A stretch of 64,000 nt of DNA from Clostridium sp. 'White wine YQ'. Lineage in GTDB: Bacteria; Bacillota; Clostridia; Clostridiales; Clostridiaceae. Position 1 is the first letter of the stretch; every line of letters starts with the position of its first letter. The notes under the pieces were generated by a model that was given only the letters and a program-made list of their open reading frames with translations, searched no databases and was not told where the DNA came from. Both the position numbers and the translations under genes were made by a program. Positions 17,843-27,740 of this stretch are shown here, one piece after another. The stretch covers positions 1-64,000 of the forward strand of contig NZ_JAQYUU010000007.1 in the NCBI RefSeq assembly GCF_028728205.1, read 5' to 3'.

Positions 17843-19849
17843 TTAGTCTGTAACCTTTAATTCCATTATATCATAATCCTCATATGCAATTCTTTTATGA
17901 TAGCTTCTAGTTAATACTAAAATCTTGTAATTTCCAGAAGAAAATGGGATAAATCCAAAGAATGATTTTCTACTATAAGCTTGCTTTCTTATCCAATTTC
18001 CTTTATTCATTAGATAGAATTCATAGCATACTTCTTTTCCACCCTGACATTCAACCTTAAAAGTGATTTCTTCCTTTGCCTTAAAATCCTTCTTATCACA
18101 AATAATTTTGGTTCCTATTATCGGTGGTGCTTCATTTATATATATATGAAACTCTTTCTTAGTATCAAACTCTTCTTTACATTGAACATTTTTAGCATAA
18201 ATTTCAAAAGTATATTTTCCTGGAATCTTGGGGTTAAACTTAAATTTCTTATTTTTAACAAATTCAGTTTCTTCTACTAATTGTCCATTTATTTTTATAA
18301 CATACTTTATTAATGTTTCACCAGTATTTTGAGCTATGGTTTCTAATTCAATATCATCTCCAACTGTATGATATTCTTTAGCTGGAAGTAAAATATAATC
18401 TACTTTTCCAGGCAAATAATCCATTACATCAAAATACACTATATTATGAGTATCGTATTCTTTTGATGAATATTTATCCTTAATTCGAATTTCTAATTCA
18501 TATTCTCCAGATTTTTCAGGAGTAAAGTTCACCCAATTGTTATTCCCATAATTAACTTGTTCAATTTCCTTCTTGTCCTTATATACTATAAATGCATATT
18601 TAAGTGAAGATCCACCTTCTGCCATTACCTTTATATTTACAGGTTCTCCAACAAGATAATCACTTTCTTTGTCTAAAACTACGTCCATAATTTTAATTAC
18701 TTGTGAACTCTTTTTATCTATATAATATTCTATTGTCTTTGAATCTTCATATTCCCCATTATAAGTTATATCTTTTACATATAAAGTTATTTTATATTCT
18801 CCTTGAAAATTAGTTTTCCAAAGATAGGTGGAATTACGAATATATCCACTATCTTCTCCATAATTCCCGTCTATTTTAAATCTATACAATACTTTCCTTC
18901 CACCTTCAACAAAAGCTCTTAAAAGTATCGACGTTCCAGAAATTTGAGGAGATGCTAAATCAGTTGTAAATTCCTTAATAATAATAGGGTTATATGGCTT
19001 AACATTATATACCATAAGTGCTCTATCGTCATATTCCTTATTTGAATATATATCCTTAGCCAAGCAGAGGATTTTATATTCTCCAGGTTCCTGCTCAGAA
19101 AATGTCACCAAGGTTTTAGAGGAATAATCTTGAACACAAATAGCTTTGCCTTCTTTATCTATTTTTACAAACTTATAAAGAACTGATGAATTTTCTGGAC
19201 TTGATGCTTCTACTTGGAATATTAATTCTTCATCACATAATAAATCTTCTGTTAAGCATTTGAAATTTATTATTTCTACTGAACCACGTTCAATTACTTT
19301 ATACTTAACTGAATAATAATCATCGAAACTATTCTCAGATGCTGGTTCCTTACACTCAACTAAAATTTCTTGTTTTCCAGCTTCCACTGCAGTAAAGATT
19401 AGTTTATTGTCTGTTCCATAATCCTTTATAAGTTCCCAGCCTCTCTCACCATTTTTCCAATATCGAAAAAGCACTGGACTTTTTGATGTTTCCACTTCGA
19501 TTATTAATTTTTCCCCAATAGTTAATTCTTCAGCACTTACATATGTGTTTTTAATTAGCTTTTCCACTTCATCTCCAACTACTATTTCACCCTTACACAT
19601 GAAATCGAAAGGTTTTATAGATTCCTTTTGTTTTCCCTGAATCATTATAATATAATTCCCTTCTTCATGAGCTGTCCAATTATAAATTGTATCCTCTGAA
19701 AAATCTCTTAATGTTGTCCAAATTCCTTGATAGCCAAGCATAAATTTATATTCTAAATCCTTATTGGTATTATTCTCAACCCTAATTTCTATAGATTCCT
19801 CTTTATTTATAGGATTAACTCTATTAAATTTTAATAAGATCTCATCCAT
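17843..19849 (-). CDS. Triple-tyrosine-motif repeat protein
   Basis: This 668-residue protein is built almost wholly of about seven beta-rich repeats of 85-95 residues. Each has a Y-F/YK pattern (SVLYKFVK, KVLYRFKI, SLKYAFIV, LIKYVIKI, VCYEFYLM) and ends in a Y-conserved strand (SNKEYDDRA, YNGEYEDSK, SSKEYDTHN). This fits the Y_Y_Y or triple-tyrosine domain. There is no signal peptide or membrane helix, so it appears cytoplasmic or exported by a non-classical route. The role is unknown. The lytic transglycosylase downstream suggests, but does not show, a cell-wall link. Confidence 0.75.
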   Translation of the reverse strand: MDEILLKFNRVNPINKEESIEIRVENNTNKDLEYKFMLGYQGIWTTLRDFSEDTIYNWTAHEEGNYIIMIQGKQKESIKPFDFMCKGEIVVGDEVEKLIKNTYVSAEELTIGEKLIIEVETSKSPVLFRYWKNGERGWELIKDYGTDNKLIFTAVEAGKQEILVECKEPASENSFDDYYSVKYKVIERGSVEIINFKCLTEDLLCDEELIFQVEASSPENSSVLYKFVKIDKEGKAICVQDYSSKTLVTFSEQEPGEYKILCLAKDIYSNKEYDDRALMVYNVKPYNPIIIKEFTTDLASPQISGTSILLRAFVEGGRKVLYRFKIDGNYGEDSGYIRNSTYLWKTNFQGEYKITLYVKDITYNGEYEDSKTIEYYIDKKSSQVIKIMDVVLDKESDYLVGEPVNIKVMAEGGSSLKYAFIVYKDKKEIEQVNYGNNNWVNFTPEKSGEYELEIRIKDKYSSKEYDTHNIVYFDVMDYLPGKVDYILLPAKEYHTVGDDIELETIAQNTGETLIKYVIKINGQLVEETEFVKNKKFKFNPKIPGKYTFEIYAKNVQCKEEFDTKKEFHIYINEAPPIIGTKIICDKKDFKAKEEITFKVECQGGKEVCYEFYLMNKGNWIRKQAYSRKSFFGFIPFSSGNYKILVLTRSYHKRIAYEDYDIMELKVTD

Positions 19850-19984
19850 AGCCCAAAACCTCTCTTATTTACTCCATCTATTATTCCATATATACATTGT
19901 AAATGATTTTATTGTCTATTGCTAGATAAACAAGTATATATTTTCCATTGAAAATCCACATATTTTTGGTAAAGATATTATAAA

Positions 19985-20012
19985 TAAAAAAAATTCGACT
20001 AATAAGTCGAAT
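19985..20012 (-). terminator. Terminator of pgi-yqxD
   Basis: Stem ATTCGACT/AGTCGAAT followed on the minus strand by eight T. It overlaps the yqxD stop codon. Confidence 0.85.
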
Positions 20013-20451
20013 TTTCCATAGAATTCTTTATTATTTTCTCTATACTTTTATATAGCATCTCATCATCATTAGAAGTTCTTTTTCTATGATTTGAAGTTTT
20101 TCCGCCAGCTCTTCTCGCTTTAGCTGACAAGTGTCTTTCAAAAAGTAGTCTATCAATATTTTCATTCGTATATATCATTCCATTAGGGTTTATGGGGATT
20201 CCACCCTTACCTAATATTAATGAAGCTAAACCATAATCTTGTGTAATTACAAGATCCCCTTTTATACATTTGTTTGCAATACACATATCAACACTCTGAT
20301 ATCCTTTATCCAGAACTACTACTTCGCCATAGCTTAATGTTATATTATGATTTATATCACAATATAAGAAGAGGGGAATATTATATTCCCCTGCTAGCTT
20401 TTCTATTATACTTCTACCTGGACAACCATCTGCATCCACTAATATACGCAT
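19999..20451 (-). CDS. yqxD: YaiI/YqxD family protein (DUF188)
   Basis: This 150-residue protein of the widespread YaiI/YqxD (DUF188) family is a PIN-like fold of unknown function. Hallmarks are ILVDADGCPGRSII at the start, VITQDYGLASLILGKGG in the middle and the basic AKARRAGGKTSNHRKRT tail. It starts 5 bp after the pgi stop without its own clear ribosome site, so it is probably translated by coupling to pgi. Confidence 0.88.
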   Translation of the reverse strand: MRILVDADGCPGRSIIEKLAGEYNIPLFLYCDINHNITLSYGEVVVLDKGYQSVDMCIANKCIKGDLVITQDYGLASLILGKGGIPINPNGMIYTNENIDRLLFERHLSAKARRAGGKTSNHRKRTSNDDEMLYKSIEKIIKNSMENSTY

Positions 20452-20456
20452 AATTA

Positions 20457-21806
20457 TTATAATCTGTTTTCTAATTCAGCTTTAAGATCTTCGAAGCCTG
20501 GTTTTCCTAAAAGTGCAAACATATTTTTCTTATATGCTTCAACACCAGGTTGATCAAATGGATTGATTCCTAATAAATATCCACTTATTCCACAAGCTTT
20601 TTCAAAGAAGTAAATAAGTTGTCCGAAATAATAAGCATTTAATTCTGGAACATTGACAACAAGGTTTGGTACTCCTCCATCATTATGAGCTAGTACAGTA
20701 CCTTGGAATGCTTTTTTATTTACAAAGTCCATTGTATTTCCAGCAAGGAAGTTTAATCCATCAACATTTTCAGCTGATTCTTCTATAGTAACTTCTTTCT
20801 TTGCCTTTTCAACATTTATAACTGTTTCAAAAATGTTTCTTAAACCATCTTGAATATATTGTCCCATTGAGTGTAAATCAGTTGAGAAGTTAACTGAAGC
20901 TGGGAATATACCTTTACCATCTTTTCCTTCAGATTCTCCGTATAATTGTTTCCACCATTCACCAAAATATTGTAAAGCTGGCTCATAGTTAACTAATATT
21001 TCAGTAGTTTTTCCTTTATTATATAAAGCATTTCTTGCAACTGCATATTTGTAACAATCATTTTCTAATAAATTTTCATTGCTATATGCTACTCTTGCAT
21101 CATTAGCACCTTCCATTAATTCATCAATTGAAATTCCACTAGCAGCTATTGGAAGTAATCCTACTGCAGTTAATACTGAGTATCTTCCTCCAACATCATC
21201 AGGAATTACAAATGTTTCATAACCTTCTGCATCAGCTAAAGATTTTAATGCTCCTCTTTTAGCATCAGTTGTAGCAAAAATTCTTGATTTTGCTTCTTCT
21301 TTTCCATATTTCTTTTCCATGTAGTCTTTAAATATTCTAAATGCTATAGCTGGTTCAGTAGTAGTACCTGATTTTGAAATAACATTAACACTAACATCTA
21401 AACCTTCTATTACTTCTAAAAGCTCTGCTAAATAAGTTGAACTTATACTATTTCCAACATAGAATACTGCTGGAGCTTTTCTCACATCTTTCTTTAGCAC
21501 ATTAAAAAAGCTGTGGTTTAAAGCTTCAATTGTAGCTCTAGCTCCTAAGTATGAACCACCTATTCCTATAACGATTAGCACATCAGAATCAGATTTTATT
21601 TTTTCAGCAGCCTTTTTAATTCTGCCAAACTCTTCCTTATCATAATCTTGAGGTAGGTCAACCCATCCTAAAAAATCATTTCCTGCACCTGTCTTATTAT
21701 GTATGTCGCTATGTGCAGCTTTAACAGCACTACTTAAATACCCGATTTCCTTTTCTCCTAAAAAAGGTGCTGCTTTTGTAAGATCAAAACTTAATCCCTT
21801 CTTCAT
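20457..21806 (-). CDS. pgi: Glucose-6-phosphate isomerase
   Basis: Interconverts glucose-6-phosphate and fructose-6-phosphate in glycolysis. The 449-residue length is typical of Firmicutes enzymes. Visible motifs are [26 protein letters not shown] (sugar-phosphate binding), [17 protein letters not shown] and [14 protein letters not shown] with the catalytic Glu. CGGAGG precedes the ATG. An extended -10 (TGCTATAAT) lies at 21848-21856. yqxD follows in the same transcript. Confidence 0.96.
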   Translation of the reverse strand: MKKGLSFDLTKAAPFLGEKEIGYLSSAVKAAHSDIHNKTGAGNDFLGWVDLPQDYDKEEFGRIKKAAEKIKSDSDVLIVIGIGGSYLGARATIEALNHSFFNVLKKDVRKAPAVFYVGNSISSTYLAELLEVIEGLDVSVNVISKSGTTTEPAIAFRIFKDYMEKKYGKEEAKSRIFATTDAKRGALKSLADAEGYETFVIPDDVGGRYSVLTAVGLLPIAASGISIDELMEGANDARVAYSNENLLENDCYKYAVARNALYNKGKTTEILVNYEPALQYFGEWWKQLYGESEGKDGKGIFPASVNFSTDLHSMGQYIQDGLRNIFETVINVEKAKKEVTIEESAENVDGLNFLAGNTMDFVNKKAFQGTVLAHNDGGVPNLVVNVPELNAYYFGQLIYFFEKACGISGYLLGINPFDQPGVEAYKKNMFALLGKPGFEDLKAELENRL

Positions 21807-21847
21807 TTCTTACCTCCGAAACATATTATATTTTCATTCCACTCTAG

Positions 21848-21856
21848 ATTATAGCA
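21848..21856 (-). promoter_or_regulatory. Extended -10 promoter of pgi
   Basis: Minus-strand TGCTATAAT, about 42 bp before the pgi ATG. No clear -35. Confidence 0.6.
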
Positions 21857-21984
21857 CATAATTAACCAGTTATGTATAACACAGTGGCATATTTTGTTCG
21901 TGTTTCTTAAACAATTTTCATTTTTTCTAATTTTATTTTACTCTAGTTTTATAATATTATTTATATGAGTTTTTTCAAAAAAGC

Positions 21985-22386
21985 TTAATTTATCACTTCT
22001 TTAGTCATATTTAAATCTACTTTAAGTATATGGTTTTGAATCCAATCAACAACAAAATTAATTAAATCTAACAATGAACTTTCTTGATCTTTATCGATTT
22101 TGTTAAAATCAATTCCATTAATGTCTTTCATTAAATCATCATGCTCAACTTTATGTGATAGAAACTTTTTATAGTTATTTTTCATCATGAAAGCTTCCTC
22201 TTGTCCAAAATGATATTCAGTATAATCCTTAAGTTCACCAATTATTTCCACAATTTTATCGAACTTGTCCATAATAAAATCATTTTTATAAACATCATAT
22301 GCCCTTCCTGCTATTTCGAACAATCTCTTATGTTGTTCATCAATAAAATCCACACCAGTATAGTATTCATCTTTCCAATTAAACAT
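21985..22386 (-). CDS. Bacteriohemerythrin
   Basis: O2-binding di-iron protein of 133 residues. All seven expected iron ligands are visible: His19, His59, Glu63, His78, His82, His119 and Asp124. Single-domain hemerythrins in anaerobes are thought to sense or scavenge oxygen. It is monocistronic with a strong promoter (22420-22448) and an AGGGGG ribosome site. Confidence 0.92.
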   Translation of the reverse strand: MFNWKDEYYTGVDFIDEQHKRLFEIAGRAYDVYKNDFIMDKFDKIVEIIGELKDYTEYHFGQEEAFMMKNNYKKFLSHKVEHDDLMKDINGIDFNKIDKDQESSLLDLINFVVDWIQNHILKVDLNMTKEVIN

Positions 22387-22419
22387 TTAAAAAACCCCCT
22401 ATTTTCCCTTATTGAGGAA

Positions 22420-22448
22420 ATTATACACCAAACATATTTAATGTTCAA
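22420..22448 (-). promoter_or_regulatory. Promoter of the hemerythrin gene
   Basis: Minus-strand TTGAAC (22443-22448), 17-bp spacer, TATAAT (22420-22425). Confidence 0.75.
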
Positions 22449-22514
22449 TAATTTACATATTTCAGCAAATATTTTTACAAATTCTTAATAAAAAAAGTCT
22501 TCATGAACTTTTTA

Positions 22515-22554
22515 AAGTAAAAAGCTAAGTCGTTATATTAAAACTACTTAGCTT
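22515..22554 (-). terminator. Terminator after the broken gene
   Basis: Stem AAGCTAAGT/ACTTAGCTT followed on the minus strand by TTTTTACTTT. It ends any transcript of the 22618-22900 remnant. Confidence 0.65.
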
Positions 22555-22617
22555 AAATTATTCTTTTAATGCCATCTCTATATGCTGAATGTATTTCTTA
22601 AAGTTTATAGCATAACT

Positions 22618-22900
22618 TCAAGCTTTAGTAGCTGTAACAAATATTTCTCCTGCTCCAATTACTACAAGATTATATCCCTTCTCAGGAGGTGGTAAAACCA
22701 GTTTGTCTTTAGTTGAGCTAAGCTTATCATATAGCACTAGCTTTCCAGAAGAGTCAGTGAGTATTATTGTAATGGGTTTGTTTTTTGTAATTAGCTCAAC
22801 TTGACCAGAATATCCCACATATGGAGAGACATCATATAACACCTTGTTTAAAAATTATAAACATATCATTAATACTACCATCAGGTGCCATTTCTTTCAT
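22618..22900 (-). pseudogene. Frameshifted 3' gene remnant
   Basis: An open frame 22618-22842 encodes 74 residues (from LYDVSPYVGYSGQVEL to FVTATKA) but has only a weak GTG start. Immediately upstream another frame reads MKEMAPDGSINDMFIIFKQG and stops at TGA. The two join smoothly if one or two bases are restored near 22838. The remnant ends where the higher-GC aminotransferase gene begins on the other strand, suggesting truncation by an insertion. The parent protein was not recognised. Confidence 0.5.
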
Positions 22901-22945
22901 ACGAAGCATATTATAAAACAGTATGTATCAAAGGAGTGCACTTTT

Positions 22946-24220
22946 ATGATATCCAATCTACGGAAATGTTTTTTTGGAACCGACACTCTTATAAACACCC
23001 ACTGTGGCTTTACAAGCAGGGTGTATTTAAATAATGCCGCGACTCCTTTAGTGGCAAAGCCAGCCATACAAGAGTTATACAAAACCCTACCAATTTATTC
23101 ATATGGAAATGAGCCCAATGCTTTATCAACTCAACTAAACTCAAAGTATAACGAAGTCAGAAATATAGTAATGAACTTTATTGGTGCCGATTCCACTCTA
23201 GATACTGTTATCTTCACCCCTAACACAACCTCAGCCATAAACATTCTCAGCCAGGTTTATTATGAACACGACCCCAATCAGGTCATCTTGGCAACGAAGA
23301 TGGAACATATGGCCAACTATCTGCCCTTCCGAGAAAAGATGAAGACTCTGCTTGTCGGCCTTACGCCTGAAGGGAACGTGGATATGAACGACTATGCTGC
23401 TAAGCTTGAACAATACAGTGGGCAGATTAAGTTGGTAACTGTAACTGGAGCGTCTAACATAACAGGTATAATCCCCCCCTTTTATGATATGGCTACAATG
23501 GCTCATAATCACGGAGCCAAGATACTTGTTGACGCAGTACAGCTTGTACAGCACAAAAACTTTACCATGAAGCCTCACGACGATGCCTCCCACATTGATT
23601 TTGTGTCCTTTGACGGTCATAAGTTTTACACAGGGCAATCCGGCGGCGTTCTAGTGGGAGACAAAGTATTTTTAGATCAATATAAACCGCTGATGTACGG
23701 AGCCGGTATTACTGAATTTGTAAGCAATTCAAAGATAATATATAAGGATTCTCCAGAAAGGTATGAGTCAGGATACCCCGACTTCCTTGGCATCATCTCT
23801 TTTGGCGCGACAATCCGTTTTCTTCAGGAGATTGGTATGAAGAATGTTGAAGAATGGGAACAAGGCCTATACCGACACCTTATTAGCCGCTTAAGTCAAA
23901 TCCCGAATTTGATTCTGTATGGCGATATATATAACAATACACGAACCCCATTTGCATCATTCAACCTTAGGGACATGTCATACCATACCCTTGCACGCTG
24001 GCTTGGATATGAATATGGCATTGATATAGCGTGGGGGACAAATGGTTCTAATCTATATGTACAAGAGCTGCTTGGACTTACGGATGAACAGGCGTTTTCT
24101 TTATATAGAAGTGGTGAAGAATATGGTATTGTCAGAGCTTCAATAGGACTGTTTAACAACTATGACGATATCGACCGTCTTGCTGATGCACTGTACTGCA
24201 TCTCATCACAACCGCACTGA
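22946..24220 (+). CDS. Class V aminotransferase-fold PLP enzyme, probably acquired
   Basis: PLP-dependent protein of about 424 residues, related to cysteine desulfurases and other class V aminotransferases. Visible are VYLNNAATPL at the start, FTPNTTSAIN (cofactor phosphate), ILVDAVQLVQH with the cofactor Asp, SFDGHKFYTG with the likely Schiff-base Lys, and GIVRASIGLFNNYDDID at the end. No Cys of the desulfurase active loop was identified, so the reaction is not assigned. ATG 22946 follows AAAGGAG by 11 nt. GC content and codon use (CCC, GCC, GGC, CTG) are clearly richer than its neighbours, pointing to recent transfer. It stands alone on the plus strand. Confidence 0.8.
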   Translation: MISNLRKCFFGTDTLINTHCGFTSRVYLNNAATPLVAKPAIQELYKTLPIYSYGNEPNALSTQLNSKYNEVRNIVMNFIGADSTLDTVIFTPNTTSAINILSQVYYEHDPNQVILATKMEHMANYLPFREKMKTLLVGLTPEGNVDMNDYAAKLEQYSGQIKLVTVTGASNITGIIPPFYDMATMAHNHGAKILVDAVQLVQHKNFTMKPHDDASHIDFVSFDGHKFYTGQSGGVLVGDKVFLDQYKPLMYGAGITEFVSNSKIIYKDSPERYESGYPDFLGIISFGATIRFLQEIGMKNVEEWEQGLYRHLISRLSQIPNLILYGDIYNNTRTPFASFNLRDMSYHTLARWLGYEYGIDIAWGTNGSNLYVQELLGLTDEQAFSLYRSGEEYGIVRASIGLFNNYDDIDRLADALYCISSQPH

Positions 24221-24309
24221 TTTCAATATTTAATATATGTAACCCATAAAATTAATAATCTGAGTAAAGCAGTGTATACTTTCAAAAACTCAAATTTGAT
24301 TCTAAACAT

Positions 24310-24347
24310 AAAAAAACAGCAAACTCTTATTTTATAAGAGTTTGCTG
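24310..24347 (-). terminator. Terminator of guaBA
   Basis: Perfect 14-bp stem (24317-24330, 24334-24347) followed on the minus strand by seven T, 13 bp after the guaA stop. Confidence 0.85.
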
Positions 24348-24359
24348 GCTTTCTTTATT

Positions 24360-25892
24360 TTATTCCCACTCGATAGTTGCTGGCGGCTTTGAAGTTACAT
24401 CATAAACAATTCTGTTTACTCCTTTAACTTCATTTACTATTCTTCTTGATACCTTATCTAATACTTCATATGGTATATGTGCCCAATTTGAAGTCATTCC
24501 ATCAGAAGATGTTACTGCTCTTAATGCTATTGTATGACAATATGTTCTTTCATCACCCATTACTCCAACAGATTGGATATTAGGAAGGCAAGCAAAGTAT
24601 TGCCATATTTCACTTTCAAGACCTGCTAATGCTACTTCTTCTCTAAATATAGCATCTGCTTCTCTTGTTATCTCAAGTTTTTCCTCAGTTACTTCCCCAA
24701 GTACTCTTATTGCAAGTCCTGGTCCTGGGAATGGCTGTCTCCAAACTAAATGATGTGGTATTCCTAGTTCTTCTCCTACAGCTCTAACTTCATCTTTAAA
24801 TAGTTCTCTTAGTGGTTCAATTAAACTAAATTCAATATCTTCTGGAAGTCCACCTACATTGTGGTGACTTTTAATTACTGCTGATGTTCCAGTTCCACTC
24901 TCTACGACGTCTGGATAAATAGTACCTTGTACTAGGTATTCTATTTCACCTAGTTTATTAGCTTCTTCTTCAAAAACTCTTATGAATTCTTCTCCTATTA
25001 TCTTTCTCTTTGTTTCAGGATCAGATACTCCTTTTAGTTTTCCTAAGAATCTATCTTGAGCATTTACTCTTATTAGATTCATATCAAAGCCATCTCTAAA
25101 TATTTGTTCAACTTGATCTCCTTCATCTTTTCTTAAAAGACCATGATCAACAAATACACAAGTTAATTGCTTTCCAACAGCTTTATGTACTAAAACCGCT
25201 GCAACTGAAGAATCTACTCCACCTGAAAGAGCACATAATAATTTCTTATCGCCAACTTTTTCTCTGATTTCTTTGATTTTCTCTTCTGCAAAAGATGCCA
25301 TTGACCATGATTTTGATAAATTACATACTTCATATAAGAAGTTTTCTAATAACTTTTTACCAAATGGTGTATGTTCAACTTCTGGATGGAATTGCACTCC
25401 ATATAAAGCCTTTTCTTCGTTTTCCATAGCTGCTACTGGACATACTTCTGTATGGGCAGTTACTCTAAATCCTGCTGGAGCTTTTGCTACATAATCTGTA
25501 TGGCTCATCCAGCATGTTTCTTTTGCGTCTATTCCTTTGAATAGTTTTGAAGTTGTATCTAGATTAATTAATGTCTTTCCATATTCTCTAACTGGAGCAG
25601 TTGCTACTTCTCCACCTAATATATGAGCCATTAATTGATCTCCATAGCATATTCCAAGTACTGGAACACCCAATGAAAATATTCCTTCTTCTACCTTAGG
25701 AGTATCATCTCCGTAAACTGAATTTGGTCCACCTGTAAAAATAATTCCTTTTGGATCTCTTTCTTTTATAGTCTCTACTGATATTGTATAAGGAATAATC
25801 TCACAGTATACACCACATTCTCTAACCCTTCTTGCTATTAACTGATTATATTGACCACCAAAATCAACTATTAAAACTAAATCTCTGTTCAT
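24360..25892 (-). CDS. guaA: GMP synthase (glutamine-hydrolysing)
   Basis: Converts XMP to GMP with ATP and glutamine. The protein of about 510 residues has an N-terminal class I glutaminase with nucleophile motif GICYGDQ and FHPEVEHT, an ATP-pyrophosphatase domain with SGGVDSSV, and the C-terminal dimerisation domain ending [11 protein letters not shown]. Two ATG codons are adjacent. The second (25892) is better spaced from AGGAGG (5 nt) than the first (25895). It lies 13 bp after guaB and is co-transcribed under the guanine riboswitch. Confidence 0.96.
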   Translation of the reverse strand: MNRDLVLIVDFGGQYNQLIARRVRECGVYCEIIPYTISVETIKERDPKGIIFTGGPNSVYGDDTPKVEEGIFSLGVPVLGICYGDQLMAHILGGEVATAPVREYGKTLINLDTTSKLFKGIDAKETCWMSHTDYVAKAPAGFRVTAHTEVCPVAAMENEEKALYGVQFHPEVEHTPFGKKLLENFLYEVCNLSKSWSMASFAEEKIKEIREKVGDKKLLCALSGGVDSSVAAVLVHKAVGKQLTCVFVDHGLLRKDEGDQVEQIFRDGFDMNLIRVNAQDRFLGKLKGVSDPETKRKIIGEEFIRVFEEEANKLGEIEYLVQGTIYPDVVESGTGTSAVIKSHHNVGGLPEDIEFSLIEPLRELFKDEVRAVGEELGIPHHLVWRQPFPGPGLAIRVLGEVTEEKLEITREADAIFREEVALAGLESEIWQYFACLPNIQSVGVMGDERTYCHTIALRAVTSSDGMTSNWAHIPYEVLDKVSRRIVNEVKGVNRIVYDVTSKPPATIEWE

Positions 25893-25908
25893 CATTTCCT
25901 CCTAAAGT

Positions 25909-27408
<1,500 letters not shown>

Positions 27409-27463
27409 TTAATTCCTGCAATTTATCACCTAAAATTACTGTTTTTCCTTCATTTTTAGGTAT

Positions 27464-27600
27464 AAAAAAAACACATTAACTCAGATGAAGTTAATATGTT
27501 AATAGATTCCCAAATAGTATCTACATATTAATTCACCCATAGTCGGAAATTTACGGTTTCCGGTAGAAACTCCTGGCCATATCCCAAGTATATACGAGCT
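27464..27600 (-). promoter_or_regulatory. Guanine riboswitch controlling guaBA
   Basis: The aptamer lies at about 27535-27598 on the minus strand. P1 is CUCGUA/UAUGGG, and the conserved core shows GGAUAUGG, GUUUCUACC, ACCGUAAA and CCGACUAUG. C in GACUAUG (position 74 of the class) specifies guanine rather than adenine. Downstream, a terminator (27464-27501) with eight T competes with an antiterminator pairing TTAATATGT with ACATATTAA. Guanine or hypoxanthine binding should therefore switch guaBA off. Confidence 0.92.
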
Positions 27601-27621
27601 AACTGTTTTCAAGTTATAAAC

Positions 27622-27650
27622 ATTATAGAATATACTTTTATGCTTGTCAA
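27622..27650 (-). promoter_or_regulatory. Promoter of guaBA
   Basis: Perfect consensus: TTGACA (27645-27650), 17-bp spacer, TATAAT (27622-27627), just before the riboswitch. Confidence 0.88.
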
Positions 27651-27708
27651 CAACGAATGAATTCTTTCATTTTTAAATTACAATTGCAAGTTTTTAAATC
27701 TTTATATG

Positions 27709-27740
27709 AAAATAGAGCCGAGTAAATCGGCTCTATTTTT
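27709..27740 (-). terminator. Terminator of the pilus operon
   Basis: Stem AAAATAGAGCCGA/TCGGCTCTATTTT around a 5-nt loop at the end of the last gene. T-rich flanks occur on both strands (CTATTTTCAT on minus). Confidence 0.75.

Noticed and set aside
22897..24159. Three minus-strand frames opposite the aminotransferase gene
   Set aside because: They are shadows of the higher-GC gene. The plus frame has clear PLP-enzyme motifs, and the shadows have none.
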